A stretch of 64,000 bases of DNA from Gimesia maris. GTDB lineage: Bacteria; Planctomycetota; Planctomycetia; Planctomycetales; Planctomycetaceae. The first letter of the stretch is position 1. The number at the start of each line of letters is the position of its first letter. The stretch is taken from positions 3,425,001 to 3,489,000 of the forward strand of contig NZ_CP042910.1 in assembly GCF_008298035.1 (NCBI RefSeq), in the 5' to 3' direction. Positions 47,437-56,443 of the stretch are shown one piece after another. The position numbers were made by a program, and so were the translations under genes. The notes beneath the pieces are model-generated. The model ran no database searches. It was given only the letters and a program-made list of their open reading frames with translations, and had not been told where the DNA came from.

Positions 47437-48186
47437 ATGAATCCATTGTCATACTTGAAACAGAGTCTTTATTCCCTGCTGGTTCTTTCCCTGCTGGGGA
47501 ATTCCGCTGGTTTTGCCGGGGATAAAAAAGAAGCAGAAAAGCTGAATCAGCCTCCGGAAGGTTTTATTGCTCTGTTCAATGGTAAAGATCTGTCCGGTTG
47601 GATTGGCATGAACTATCACCAGGTCAAAGGCAAAAGCCCGGTGGCTGTGAAGAACATGTCTGAAGCCGATCGGGAAGCGCTGTTGAAAAAGAACTGGGAA
47701 GATGTACTGGAACACTGGTCGGTGGAAGATGGTGAACTGGTGAACGATGGGCATGGTGTTTACCTGACGACTGCAGAAGACTATGGCGATTTTGAACTGC
47801 TATTGGATTACAAAACCGTAGCGAAAGCCGACAGTGGGATCTATCTGCGTGGCGTACCACAGGTGCAGATCTGGGATACCACAAAAGAAGGTGGCAAATG
47901 GGACCGCAAAGCCAATCTGGGATCGGGAGGATTATTTAATAATAAAGGCGAAGGAAAATATCCGCTGGTCCACGCCGACAAACCTTTTGGTGAGTGGAAT
48001 CATTTCCGAATCATCATGAAGGGGGAAAAGGTTACCGTTTATATGAATGGTAAACTGGTGGTAGACAACAAAAAGATGGATAATTATTATGAGAAGGACA
48101 AGCCGATTTATGAATCGGGTCCGATTCAGTTGCAGACTCATGGCGGCGAGATTCGCTTCAAGAATGTCTTTCTGAAAAAACTATAA
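47437..48186 (+). CDS. Secreted DUF1080 protein (3-keto-disaccharide hydrolase fold)
   Basis: A 249-residue protein with signal peptide (ending near AGFAGDK) and AGAGGA before the ATG. DUF1080 motifs: EGFIALFNGKDLSGWIG, HWSVEDGELVNDGHGVYLTT, YGDFELLLDYKT, SGIYLRGVPQVQIWD and EWNHFRIIMKGEKVTVYMNG, ending in GPIQLQTHGGEIRFKNVFLK. The domain is a concanavalin-like jelly roll; some members cleave 3-keto sugars. A terminator hairpin follows. Confidence 0.9.
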   Translation: MNPLSYLKQSLYSLLVLSLLGNSAGFAGDKKEAEKLNQPPEGFIALFNGKDLSGWIGMNYHQVKGKSPVAVKNMSEADREALLKKNWEDVLEHWSVEDGELVNDGHGVYLTTAEDYGDFELLLDYKTVAKADSGIYLRGVPQVQIWDTTKEGGKWDRKANLGSGGLFNNKGEGKYPLVHADKPFGEWNHFRIIMKGEKVTVYMNGKLVVDNKKMDNYYEKDKPIYESGPIQLQTHGGEIRFKNVFLKKL

Positions 48187-48213
48187 GCAGAAGCGATACA
48201 GATTCTGGAAAAG

Positions 48214-48247
48214 CACTGATTCTGCTGCCCTGGCAGAATCAGTGTTA
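48214..48247 (+). terminator. Hairpin after DUF1080 gene
   Basis: A perfect 12-base stem CACTGATTCTGC (48214-48225) and GCAGAATCAGTG (48233-48244) with a seven-base loop, 28 bases after the DUF1080 stop. Only a short TTAA follows, so it may be a weak or factor-aided terminator. Confidence 0.6.
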
Positions 48248-48322
48248 AACGGAGAAATACAGGTTGTCCGTTACGGAATCTGAATTCAATATTACTCAAC
48301 TCGATCACGGAGGAGTTTTCGT

Positions 48323-49663
48323 ATGGTTTGCATGTCACACAGATGGTTCCTGCTGGGAATGCTGCTGGTCGCCGGCTGTACGAAAACAACCCCGGTCGAA
48401 GAAATCTCTGTGAAGTCGAGTGGTGTCTCTTTAAAAGATGCCACCCTGCCTGATCTGTCCCATGTCTGGCCTGGCTGGCGTGGTCCGGATCGAAATGGTC
48501 ACGTGCCTGATCAACCACTGCCGACACAGTGGAGCGAAAGCAATGATATCAAATGGCGAACGGATATCCCCGGACGCGGTCACAGTTCCCCTGTCGTGAC
48601 AGAGGACATGGTGGTACTGGCAACCGCTGACGATCAGGATCAGGAACAGATGGTGATCGCGTATGGTCGGGCTGATGGAAAGGTACGCTGGGAAACCGTA
48701 CTGCATGAAGGCGGCTTCCCCGGACCGGGTGAACTGCACAAGAAAGGGACCAACGCGAATGGAACCGTGCTGTTTGATGGCGACCGGATCTATGCGGTTT
48801 TTCTGAACTCGGGAAAAATCATCGCGACGGCCCTCGATCTGGAAGGTAAGAAAGTCTGGCAGAAGGAACTGGGAGCCTTTAATTCGAAGTTCGGTTATGC
48901 TCCTTCCCCCCTGCTCTATAAATCGTTTGTGATTATTGCTGCTGACAACCGGGGCGGCGGTTACCTGGCGGCGCTGGATCGCAAAACGGGAGAGATTGCC
49001 TGGCGTGTCTCACGACCGGCGGTCAGTACGTATTCTAGTCCCGTGGTGGCGTATGTCGGAGGCCGTGATCAGCTGCTGATCAGTGGCTGTGATAAAGTTG
49101 CCAGTTATGATCCGGCGACCGGGAAAGAAATCTGGAGCACCCCCTGTCTGGCCGAAGCGACATGTGGCACGATTGTAACCAGTGACGATAAAATCTTTGC
49201 CAGTGGTGGCTATCCCAAACGGCAGACCGTCTGTCTGTCAGCAGAAGGAAAACTGTTGTGGTCGAACGAGACCAAGATTTATGAACCCTCGATGCTCGTG
49301 GATGGCGGGCAATTGTATGGCGTGACCGATGACGGGATTGTCTACTGCTGGTCGATCGACTCGGGAGATGTGCTCTGGCGAAACCGTCTGCGGGGTTCCT
49401 TCAGTGGCTCGCCGATTCTCTGTAACGGGCTGATTTATGTCTCGAACCTGTCAGGTGAAACTTTCGTGTTTGAAGCGAGTCCGGATGGCTACAAAGAGGT
49501 CGCCTTCAATAAGCTGGGAGACGACAGCTACGCCAGTCCGGCTGTAGTCGATGGTGAAATCTTTCTCCGGGTTGGCAAACAGGTCGGCGACAAACGCCAG
49601 GAACAGCTGGTGTGTATCGCAGCCGAAACACCGGAAAACCCAACCGAAAAATCAGCCGAGTGA
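48323..49663 (+). CDS. PQQ-like beta-propeller lipoprotein
   Basis: A 446-residue protein with GGAGGAG before the ATG and a lipoprotein signal (FLLGMLLVAGC). The body is an eight-bladed PQQ-like propeller: WPGWRGPDRNGHVPDQPLP, DIPGRGHSSPVV, VRWETVLHEGGFPGPG, YLAALDRKTGEIAWRVSRP, YDPATGKEIWSTPC and CWSIDSGDVLWRNRL. Without the metal and PQQ ligands of true dehydrogenases it is more likely a binding scaffold. Similar in layout to the protein at 56.4 kb. Confidence 0.88.
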   Translation: MVCMSHRWFLLGMLLVAGCTKTTPVEEISVKSSGVSLKDATLPDLSHVWPGWRGPDRNGHVPDQPLPTQWSESNDIKWRTDIPGRGHSSPVVTEDMVVLATADDQDQEQMVIAYGRADGKVRWETVLHEGGFPGPGELHKKGTNANGTVLFDGDRIYAVFLNSGKIIATALDLEGKKVWQKELGAFNSKFGYAPSPLLYKSFVIIAADNRGGGYLAALDRKTGEIAWRVSRPAVSTYSSPVVAYVGGRDQLLISGCDKVASYDPATGKEIWSTPCLAEATCGTIVTSDDKIFASGGYPKRQTVCLSAEGKLLWSNETKIYEPSMLVDGGQLYGVTDDGIVYCWSIDSGDVLWRNRLRGSFSGSPILCNGLIYVSNLSGETFVFEASPDGYKEVAFNKLGDDSYASPAVVDGEIFLRVGKQVGDKRQEQLVCIAAETPENPTEKSAE

Positions 49664-49667
49664 GCGG

Positions 49668-50450
49668 TCAAGGCTTTTTTGCTGTGAGTGGTTTATCCGC
49701 ATTCAGTTCTTTCTGCCACTGAGGTTCGAGAAACTCCTGAATCGATTCCTGACTGGTTGTGTTATAGCCTCGATTATTTTTGTCAGTCCAAAATTCAAAA
49801 AATGTGGTACGGAGTTGGGGGTCGGTGATTTGGAATTTTCCCCGTTTCTCCTGAGCTTCCAGCCATTTGAATCGTGCATCGAAGGCTTCTTCTCCGAACA
49901 TCATTGAACGAATGCGACCGCCGCCTTGAGTGAGATACAGGTGCTTTTCGAATTTCCAGTATTCAAGCATTCCGAGCAGCATCCATTTGAGAGCGCCATT
50001 CTTTAATTCCCTTTGCAGCTGTTGCTGTTTTTGTTCGAGTCGCTTTCGCTCTGCTGGTTTGAGGTCAGAACGCTTCAGTTGATTTTTGTTTTCTTCGAGT
50101 TCACTTTGAGTTAATTTATCGATTTCCTGACAATCTTTAATCACCGATTCGTCTCTGGAGTAGTAGGCAATTGCGGCGGCGATTTCTTTTTCAGTCGGTT
50201 TGAATTTCGCCTGGTGCTCCTGGTGAAACTGGCTGAAAACAGGATAGCTGAAAAGTAGTTGTAGTTCTTCACTCAATTTCAGGCTTATCCCGATCTGGTC
50301 GCGGTAGACCGGTTTGCCCAGACAGGTGCCGATTTGTTCGCGCGGGGGTGTCTCTGTTTTCTGCACTGCGAGAACAGTGATCTGCAGCAGAGACAGAGAA
50401 ATCAGGAACAGCAGTAATTTGAACCAACGCGGGATCGCTGTCTTTTGCAT
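49668..50450 (-). CDS. Secreted or anchored hypothetical protein
   Basis: A 260-residue protein with an N-terminal hydrophobic segment (LLLFLISLSLLQITVLA) followed by a mature part rich in charged helices, including a probable coiled coil (SELEENKNQLKRSDLKPAER, about 115-150). The first mature part, GTCLGKPVYRDQI, resembles the start of SurA-like chaperone or peptidyl-prolyl isomerase proteins, but no parvulin domain is present. Function unknown. It is convergent with the PQQ-like propeller gene, five bases away. Confidence 0.65.
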   Translation of the reverse strand: MQKTAIPRWFKLLLFLISLSLLQITVLAVQKTETPPREQIGTCLGKPVYRDQIGISLKLSEELQLLFSYPVFSQFHQEHQAKFKPTEKEIAAAIAYYSRDESVIKDCQEIDKLTQSELEENKNQLKRSDLKPAERKRLEQKQQQLQRELKNGALKWMLLGMLEYWKFEKHLYLTQGGGRIRSMMFGEEAFDARFKWLEAQEKRGKFQITDPQLRTTFFEFWTDKNNRGYNTTSQESIQEFLEPQWQKELNADKPLTAKKP

Positions 50451-50544
50451 GGAATCGGCTCCAGGGAAACTGAGTACTCCTGCAGTATTCGATGAACTCT
50501 GTTCTATTATAACTAAGGAAATGTGATCCGCCGAGAGCAGATTG

Positions 50545-51948
50545 TCATTTATGGCGTTTGCCGCTGAGTTCTCGCTTCCATTCCAGCTTTTTCTCGATGG
50601 CGGCGATCATCGTGCCGGCAATGTCTTTGCCGGTCGCAGCTTCGATGCCTTCTAATCCTGGAGACGAGTTGACTTCGAGCAGGAGCGGTCCGTTTTTGGA
50701 GCGGATGATATCGACGCCGGCGATCATCAGTCCGAGTACTTTGGTGGCTTTGACCGCAAGACGGCGTTCGGTGGGGGTGATTTTGACTACCGAAGCAGTC
50801 CCACCCTGGTGAATATTGGCACGGAATTCACCCGGCGCGGCTTCGCGCTGGATAGACGCGACGACTTTGCCGTCAATGACGAAGCAACGAAGATCCTTTC
50901 CGTCGGCCTCTTTGACGAACTCCTGAACCAGCAGGTTGGCGCGGAGTGCTTTGAACGCGTTGATCACAGACTCGGCTGCTTTGCGGGTTTCCGCGAGTAC
51001 GACGCCCCTTCCTTGTGAACCTTCCAGCAGCTTGACGATCAATGGTGCGCCGCCGACCATTTCGATCAGGTCGTTGGTGTCGATCGGAGAATTCGCGAAG
51101 CCCGTCGTGGGGATGTTGATGCCGCTCTTGAGCATCAGTTGCAGTGAGTAGAGTTTGTCGCGGGACTGGGTGATTGAGGTGGAGTTATTTACGGTGAGCA
51201 CGCTCATACTCTCAAACTGACGGGCCAGCGCACAGCCGTAATAGGTGATACTGGGGCGGATGCGGGTGATGACTGCGTCGAGATCATCCAGAATGGAACC
51301 GCCGCGGTAATGGGCTTCAGGCTCGACGGCGTCGAGTTTCATGTAACACTGTTTAATATCCAGGAATTCCATTTCATGGCCGCGTTCCTCTCCTGCTTCC
51401 AGGATACGCTGATTGCTGTAGAGTTCCTGGTTACTGGCGAGCAGCGCAATTTTCAAACCACTGCGAGCCTGTTCGCGTTTGCCGTAGTGTTGATCAAGGT
51501 TTTCGCTGGAAACCTGCCCCATGCAGAAGCTGATTGCGGGATCAACGAGCATGCGGCCGCTCATGGCTTCTCGTCCCAGCAGCATGCGATAGCCCATGGA
51601 GTCGCGGTTGGCTAATGTCAGTTCGATTTCCCAGGCCTGGTCACCAATCTTGAGAGTGGCCAGAATGACATAACGGGTCTCCGAGATGCCACTGGAGCTT
51701 TTGACAACCCGTTTATCCACGATCGGGCGTTCGCAGCGAACGACAATCCGGCGGTTGTTCTGCAGAGGGTGGACTTCAAAACTGACCCAGGTCTCCCCCT
51801 GTCTGCGGAATTTCTGCACGTTAAAAGCGTGGATCGAAGAGGTTTTGGCGCCAGAGTCGACACGGGCCTTGATGGCGGGCAGGCCGAGGTCGGGGAAGGC
51901 ACACCATTCTTCACTGCCAATGATCTGCTTGGAAGGATTCTCTTTCAT
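50545..51948 (-). CDS. RimB-like protease and RimK-like ATP-grasp ligase fusion
   Basis: A 467-residue cytoplasmic protein. Residues 1-150 are a retropepsin-like 'ATP-dependent zinc protease' domain (RimB-type): [19 protein letters not shown] with catalytic D31, and [18 protein letters not shown]. Residues about 165-455 are an ATP-grasp ligase of the RimK type: [72 protein letters not shown] and [15 protein letters not shown]. RimK adds glutamates to ribosomal protein S6; other members join other amino acids. The two parts are usually separate neighbouring genes, so the fusion supports their working together. Confidence 0.87.
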   Translation of the reverse strand: MKENPSKQIIGSEEWCAFPDLGLPAIKARVDSGAKTSSIHAFNVQKFRRQGETWVSFEVHPLQNNRRIVVRCERPIVDKRVVKSSSGISETRYVILATLKIGDQAWEIELTLANRDSMGYRMLLGREAMSGRMLVDPAISFCMGQVSSENLDQHYGKREQARSGLKIALLASNQELYSNQRILEAGEERGHEMEFLDIKQCYMKLDAVEPEAHYRGGSILDDLDAVITRIRPSITYYGCALARQFESMSVLTVNNSTSITQSRDKLYSLQLMLKSGINIPTTGFANSPIDTNDLIEMVGGAPLIVKLLEGSQGRGVVLAETRKAAESVINAFKALRANLLVQEFVKEADGKDLRCFVIDGKVVASIQREAAPGEFRANIHQGGTASVVKITPTERRLAVKATKVLGLMIAGVDIIRSKNGPLLLEVNSSPGLEGIEAATGKDIAGTMIAAIEKKLEWKRELSGKRHK

Positions 51949-52048
51949 GGAACGATATATTCTATCTGGAAATTATCCAGGTTGAGTGGGTCGTGATTGA
52001 TGGAATTCCACTTGAGACAGACAGAATCTGGTTCTCCAGGAAACGGCG

Positions 52049-52498
52049 TCAGAGCTTCAAGTGGTAGACGAGAAACTGTTCGTCCTGCTGCCAGCCGGCT
52101 GACTGATACAGAGCCTGCGCTGTTTCGTTGGTGATCTCCGTCGAAAGTGAGAGACGGACGGCATTGATATTTCGGGCATAGTCGGCAGCCGCTGCGAGGA
52201 GTCGGGTTGCGATACCCTGCCGCCGTCCTGCAGGAGCTACAAACAGATCATTCAGAATAAAGGTGCGGGAAAGTGAGATCGAAGAAAACGAGGGATACAA
52301 CTGAGTGAAGCCTATCGGGTTATCTTCATCACTGGCGAGGAACAGTACCGACTCGCCGTGTTGGAAGCGCGCTTTCAGGAACTCCCTGGCCGCAGTGAGA
52401 TCACTGACGCAGCCATAAAACTGACGATAGCAGTCGAACAGAGGCACGAGGGCATCCAGATCGGTGAGCACGGCCTGTCTGATGGTGATCGGTTTCAT
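52049..52498 (-). CDS. GNAT-family N-acetyltransferase
   Basis: A 149-residue protein; the ATG at 52498 begins MKPITIRQAVLTDLDALVPL, the normal GNAT N-terminus, and a longer frame to 52573 adds an unlike leader. Motif A is LNDLFVAPAGRRQGIATRLL (acetyl-CoA pyrophosphate loop R-R-Q-G-I-A), followed by AAADYARNINAVRLSLSTEI and the end ALYQSAGWQQDEQFLVYHL. The acceptor is unknown. Confidence 0.87.
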   Translation of the reverse strand: MKPITIRQAVLTDLDALVPLFDCYRQFYGCVSDLTAAREFLKARFQHGESVLFLASDEDNPIGFTQLYPSFSSISLSRTFILNDLFVAPAGRRQGIATRLLAAAADYARNINAVRLSLSTEITNETAQALYQSAGWQQDEQFLVYHLKL

Positions 52499-52709
52499 GA
52501 AAGACTCGCAGAGTTTTCCAGCGGTCTGAATAAATGGACGTTGATTCAACGGTGTTTTCTTCGGTGGCTGCACTGATGCTGTCCGCCCCCGTCAGTTGGT
52601 CCATACGTTCCAGTAGAAAAGTGGCAGCAGACTGCTTTTACCGCAAACCGGTGAGTAGTGGCAACCTTCATGAACTGCATTCATCAGAAATTCAAGGAGA
52701 AGAAAATAT

Positions 52710-52847
52710 ATGATTAATGTATGTAAATGCAAACAGATTGTATTTACAATGTGTGTTTGTCTGTTAGGATGGCTTCCGTTTTGTGGACAGGACGGAAAAC
52801 GGAGCGATCGATTTCGTGTTGTGTGGTTCTGTCAGTGGATTGATTAA
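52710..52847 (+). CDS. Small secreted Cys-rich peptide (candidate)
   Basis: A 45-residue frame with AAGGAG upstream of the ATG at 52710. It begins MINVCKCKQIVFTMCVCLLG, has a hydrophobic core like a signal peptide or membrane helix and six Cys, and ends QWID. It stops 18 bases before the DUF1559 gene, so it may be a leader peptide or small accessory of that gene. No family is recognised; it could be chance. Confidence 0.4.
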   Translation: MINVCKCKQIVFTMCVCLLGWLPFCGQDGKRSDRFRVVWFCQWID

Positions 52848-52865
52848 CCGGGAACGGGAGGGGAA

Positions 52866-53834
52866 ATGAAACGTTTACGAAGAGGATTTACATTGATCGA
52901 GTTGCTGGTGGTGATCGCCATTATTGCAATTCTGATTGCGTTACTGCTGCCGGCGGTGCAGATGGCGCGCGAGGCAGCGCGGCGGACTCAATGCAAGAAC
53001 CATCTGAAGCAACTGGGACTGGCACTGCATAACTATCATGAAACACATTCTCGTCTGCCTTTAATGGCCGCTGACTCGCTGTATGGTTATTCTCCTGCGG
53101 CGCAGTTATTGCCTTTTCTTGAGCAGGGTAATCTCCATAACCTGATTGATTTCCGGGAACCACTGCTGACAGGCCCTGCCTGGGCGGCGACGATCAATCC
53201 TGCGCTGGAGGTGGTCGCGCAACAGGCTTTGCCCATCTTTTTGTGTCCCAGTGATGCGGGTTCGGTGTATTACACCGATGAGAATGGAACGATCTGGGCC
53301 GGAAGCAACTATATGGTGAATGGTGGTTCGGGTCAGAATCTTGCATATTGCACCAGCGAAAACGACGGGCTGTTCTGGCGCGGCTCTTCCACACGCTTTC
53401 GCGATATTACGGATGGGACATCGAATACGATTTTCATGGCGGAAACTCTGTTTGGAGATCGAGGACCGGACACGGCATCTCTGCTGAATGCGGATCGTCA
53501 GATGAAACGTGTGAGTGGTGGTGGCCCCTGCTCTGCGACATCTGACGATCTCGCAGGACGAGCAGCGACCCAATACGAGGGAAGACGTGCGGCCAGCTGG
53601 ATTCGCGCTCTTGGTTATAACACTCTGGTGCACGGCTTCTATCCGCCCAATTCACCCAACCCGGACGTGACACATCATGGAGAGGTGATTTCGGGGGCAC
53701 GCAGTCTGCATATTGGCGGCGCCAATGTTCTGCTCTGCGACGGAAGTGTGCGGTTTGTGAGTGAGAATGTTCATCTGCAGACGCTACGTGATCTGTTTGG
53801 TCGGGCGGACGGGCGTGTGCTCGGCGAATTCTGA
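52866..53834 (+). CDS. DUF1559 family prepilin-leader protein
   Basis: A 322-residue protein with GGGAGGGG before the ATG. N-terminus [20 protein letters not shown], then LLLPAVQMAREAARRTQCKN and [20 protein letters not shown], and near the C-terminus the usual HIGGANVLLCDGSVRFVSEN. It carries the type IV prepilin-like cleavage site followed by a beta-rich exported domain. The downstream gene is a small lipoprotein, as also seen at 62 kb. Confidence 0.93.
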   Translation: MKRLRRGFTLIELLVVIAIIAILIALLLPAVQMAREAARRTQCKNHLKQLGLALHNYHETHSRLPLMAADSLYGYSPAAQLLPFLEQGNLHNLIDFREPLLTGPAWAATINPALEVVAQQALPIFLCPSDAGSVYYTDENGTIWAGSNYMVNGGSGQNLAYCTSENDGLFWRGSSTRFRDITDGTSNTIFMAETLFGDRGPDTASLLNADRQMKRVSGGGPCSATSDDLAGRAATQYEGRRAASWIRALGYNTLVHGFYPPNSPNPDVTHHGEVISGARSLHIGGANVLLCDGSVRFVSENVHLQTLRDLFGRADGRVLGEF

Positions 53835-53876
53835 AACGCAGAGAATAGATAATCACGAAAGAGTAAGAAGTGGCGA

Positions 53877-54290
53877 GTGTTTGACATGGTCATAATTCAA
53901 GGTCGGTTTACAAAGTGCAGCCTGTTACTGACATGCGGGCTGTTCCTGGCAGTCGGTTGTGCAGAGGAAAGTTCCATCTTACCTGACCTCCCCCGGATTG
54001 AGGCCCCTGAATCGTTTCAGGGCGACGGATTAAACTGGCAGCGTGAGGACGGTTTCAGCGGTTCTGATACCGCCGTGTTATCCCGTTTCTTCCAGTTACA
54101 ACCTGGGATGCAGGGCAGCCCTGCTGTGGCGGGCGTACCGGTGATCTATCACGGAGTGCAAAATCGCAGGCGGTTTTACTGGGTTCAGGGAACGGCTGAT
54201 GGCCCGCTCTGGTCGTGCGTGGAATTTTCACAGGGACGGTATCAGTTTCTGGAAGGAACGGGGAACCCATATCAGACGGATTCCCCGTGA
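53877..54290 (+). CDS. Small lipoprotein, hypothetical
   Basis: A 137-residue protein from a GTG at 53877, or an ATG nine bases later. It has a lipoprotein signal ending LLLTCGLFLAVGC with the acylated Cys, then an acidic and Pro-containing region and a beta-rich part (VPVIYHGVQNRRRFYWVQG). It lies 42 bases after the DUF1559 gene and 58 before the next lipoprotein gene, so all three probably form one transcript. Function unknown. Confidence 0.65.
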   Translation: MFDMVIIQGRFTKCSLLLTCGLFLAVGCAEESSILPDLPRIEAPESFQGDGLNWQREDGFSGSDTAVLSRFFQLQPGMQGSPAVAGVPVIYHGVQNRRRFYWVQGTADGPLWSCVEFSQGRYQFLEGTGNPYQTDSP

Positions 54291-54348
54291 GTGTAAGAGT
54301 ATTTTTATCATTGAAATTCCCAGATTTAAATCAATCAAGAGGTGTAAT

Positions 54349-55791
54349 ATGAAATCTCTGTTTTGGAAACGCTATTCTGTTCTGTTCATGATCTCATTGT
54401 TGATTTCAGGGTGTACAGCCGCCGATGCCGGCCCGGAAGAAACAGAGACAGAGACGAAGAAAAAACCTGACGTTGCTGAATCCAGGAAAAAAAAGCCGAC
54501 CGTCTGTCGCCTGTTTATTCAGGACCATGCAGGGAAAACGGTGTACTGGGCGGATATTCGGAAAGGTGAAACATTGGAAATGTCGACGCCGTCTGTCGTG
54601 CCTGGTTTTCCCAAACTGGATGCGAAGCAGCAGAATCTGGTGCAGATGGAGAGTTCGCAGCAAACGATGCTGGTAGGGGTGCGTGACCACAAGGATGGAA
54701 CAAATCAGAGTGGCTGGGTTTTTCTGGAGACAGGCGTCGAAGAAGAATCGCATGGAGACCACGCCCATTGGAAGTTCAAGCAGGAGCCACATGTCATTCA
54801 GTCACAACTGGATGATCAGCAGGGTAATCCAGCACACCTGTATTGTTACCAGGGCGTCTATTACCTGGCCAACGATCAGAATTCGGGGTATACGCGGATT
54901 GATCCCCGGAGTTATCGGGATTATCCGGAATCGCCGATCACAGCGGGATTTCATCGTGGTGGCGGACAGCATATCACCCTGGCAGTAGTCGACGGGACGA
55001 CCGGCTATGCCTCCTGGATTGCCGGTGGAGGACCAAAAAAAGGTCTGGTTGATGTCACGCGCATTCTGCCTGAGGGAAATTCAGAAATCTGCTATTCCTT
55101 TACACTGCCTACGGGAGCCATTCATGGACTGACGACTTGTGGCGGAAAAGTATTTTTTGCGCCAGCCGACGGAATCTGCTGGTGTGTAGCGGATCGGAAT
55201 CCACTGCCTTCTGAGCAGCAGCAGGTAAATGTGCAGTATATTTCACTGGGGGTTGATAGCGAGACTCAGAAGCCCCAGCGGACGGGAGCTTTTACGACGC
55301 ATCGAAATTATGTCCTGTTTGTGACCGGAAAAGGACCGGATGCATGTGTGTGTCTGTTGAATGCAGAAAGTGATCATCCGGAACTGATTTCCGTGCCTGT
55401 GCCGATGCTGGAGGGGAACTCACCTGTTTCTTTAGAGGTCTGCCGGACAGCCTGGGGGAAACGGCTGGCGTTTGTGTTTCATAATCATCGACAGGAACTG
55501 GAGCAGGATGAATTCTTCAGCGTGATCGAGCTGGACCCGGATGGAGACCTGGATTTTCAGGATGCCAGTTTACTGAAAACAATGAAGGTAGGGGACAGCA
55601 AAGTGGAGGGACACTACGGACACCACACGATTGCCTTTGACCAGGCGGGCCGGTATGGCTTCTGGTCGGAACCGGGAACCGGTTTGCTGAAAGCGTTATC
55701 ACTGGAAACATTGATGCCGGTGGGTGAGTTTTCTATGCCAGGCGTGCCCACAAAGGTGATCGCAGTTGGTCAGCAGGATGAGACAGACTGA
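54349..55791 (+). CDS. Propeller-like lipoprotein, hypothetical
   Basis: A 480-residue protein; the ATG at 54349 has AGAGGTG upstream and begins a lipoprotein signal (FMISLLISGC), while a frame from 54199 is a poor leader. After a charged Lys/Glu-rich linker (residues about 22-45) come beta-strand segments with WD40-like character (DGTTGYASWIAGGGPKKG, AIHGLTTCGGKVFFAPADG, AWGKRLAFVFHNHRQELE), so a propeller is likely. Third gene after DUF1559. Confidence 0.7.
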   Translation: MKSLFWKRYSVLFMISLLISGCTAADAGPEETETETKKKPDVAESRKKKPTVCRLFIQDHAGKTVYWADIRKGETLEMSTPSVVPGFPKLDAKQQNLVQMESSQQTMLVGVRDHKDGTNQSGWVFLETGVEEESHGDHAHWKFKQEPHVIQSQLDDQQGNPAHLYCYQGVYYLANDQNSGYTRIDPRSYRDYPESPITAGFHRGGGQHITLAVVDGTTGYASWIAGGGPKKGLVDVTRILPEGNSEICYSFTLPTGAIHGLTTCGGKVFFAPADGICWCVADRNPLPSEQQQVNVQYISLGVDSETQKPQRTGAFTTHRNYVLFVTGKGPDACVCLLNAESDHPELISVPVPMLEGNSPVSLEVCRTAWGKRLAFVFHNHRQELEQDEFFSVIELDPDGDLDFQDASLLKTMKVGDSKVEGHYGHHTIAFDQAGRYGFWSEPGTGLLKALSLETLMPVGEFSMPGVPTKVIAVGQQDETD

Positions 55792-55909
55792 TGGTTCTTA
55801 TCAACTACTGGCGGGTCTTCATCTACGGTCGAAAATGAAACATCGGTTAGAATCTGTCTGGGTGTTTTTCGGTCCCGCACCGCGCGAAGGGGATGTGTCG
55901 GGTGTTTTA

Positions 55910-56007
55910 GACTGTGCTCAGTTTTACTGTAGCGTCTCCAAGGCCATTGGGATCGACTATAATAGTCCGGGAGACGCTATGATTAAATGTGATTCGCTCT
56001 AGTTTGA
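55910..56007. repeat. 98-bp dispersed repeat with inverted arms, copy 2
   Basis: Pairs with 29433-29530 without gaps, differing at about 15 of 98 positions. The ten-base inverted arms TAGCGTCTCC and GGAGACGCTA are identical to copy 1. The interior has a second palindrome, GACTATAATAGTC, absent from copy 1. It lies 119 bases after a lipoprotein gene and 437 bases from the next gene. Confidence 0.65.
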
Positions 56008-56381
56008 TGTCAGAATCAGTTGCCAGAAGGAGGTCAAGATGTAGATGCAATTTTTGTTAAGGACAACAACAGGTCAAGAGTAACCATGTGGCGACAGGGA
56101 GCGATGTGGTGGTGATCCGTGCTGGTATGGGAACGATACCGGGGCGATGTCTGCCTATGTGAGTCGATGTGTGTCGATCCGCAGGTAAATTCACTGACCG
56201 TTTGTCAGAGGGGAAATCAAAACCAATGGATGCCCAGTGGAAAAATCGAGAAATGGGTTCAGGTCTTCGTAATAAGCAGTTCTTGCAAAAATTGACACGC
56301 GCGCGACGCAGTTTGCGGAGTATCGCGAGGTGCGCAGTGCTGTCAACGCCAAAAAAGAGCAGTTACGCTTAAGCGGGTGTC
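56008..56381. other. Intergenic region
   Basis: About 370 bases between the repeat and the terminator of the next minus-strand gene. No convincing gene is seen; a short frame at 56169-56372 has no family features or strong ribosome site. Confidence 0.5.
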
Positions 56382-56414
56382 AAAAAAATCCCCTCTGAAG
56401 ATTTCAGAGGGGAT
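56382..56414 (-). terminator. Intrinsic terminator
   Basis: Perfect 12-base stem ATCCCCTCTGAA (56388-56399) and TTCAGAGGGGAT (56403-56414) with a three-base loop. On the minus strand it is followed by seven T, and it sits 30 bases after the stop of the minus-strand propeller gene, a clear Rho-independent terminator. Confidence 0.85.
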
Positions 56415-56443
56415 TTGAATTGGGGATGAACATGGGGAACTGA

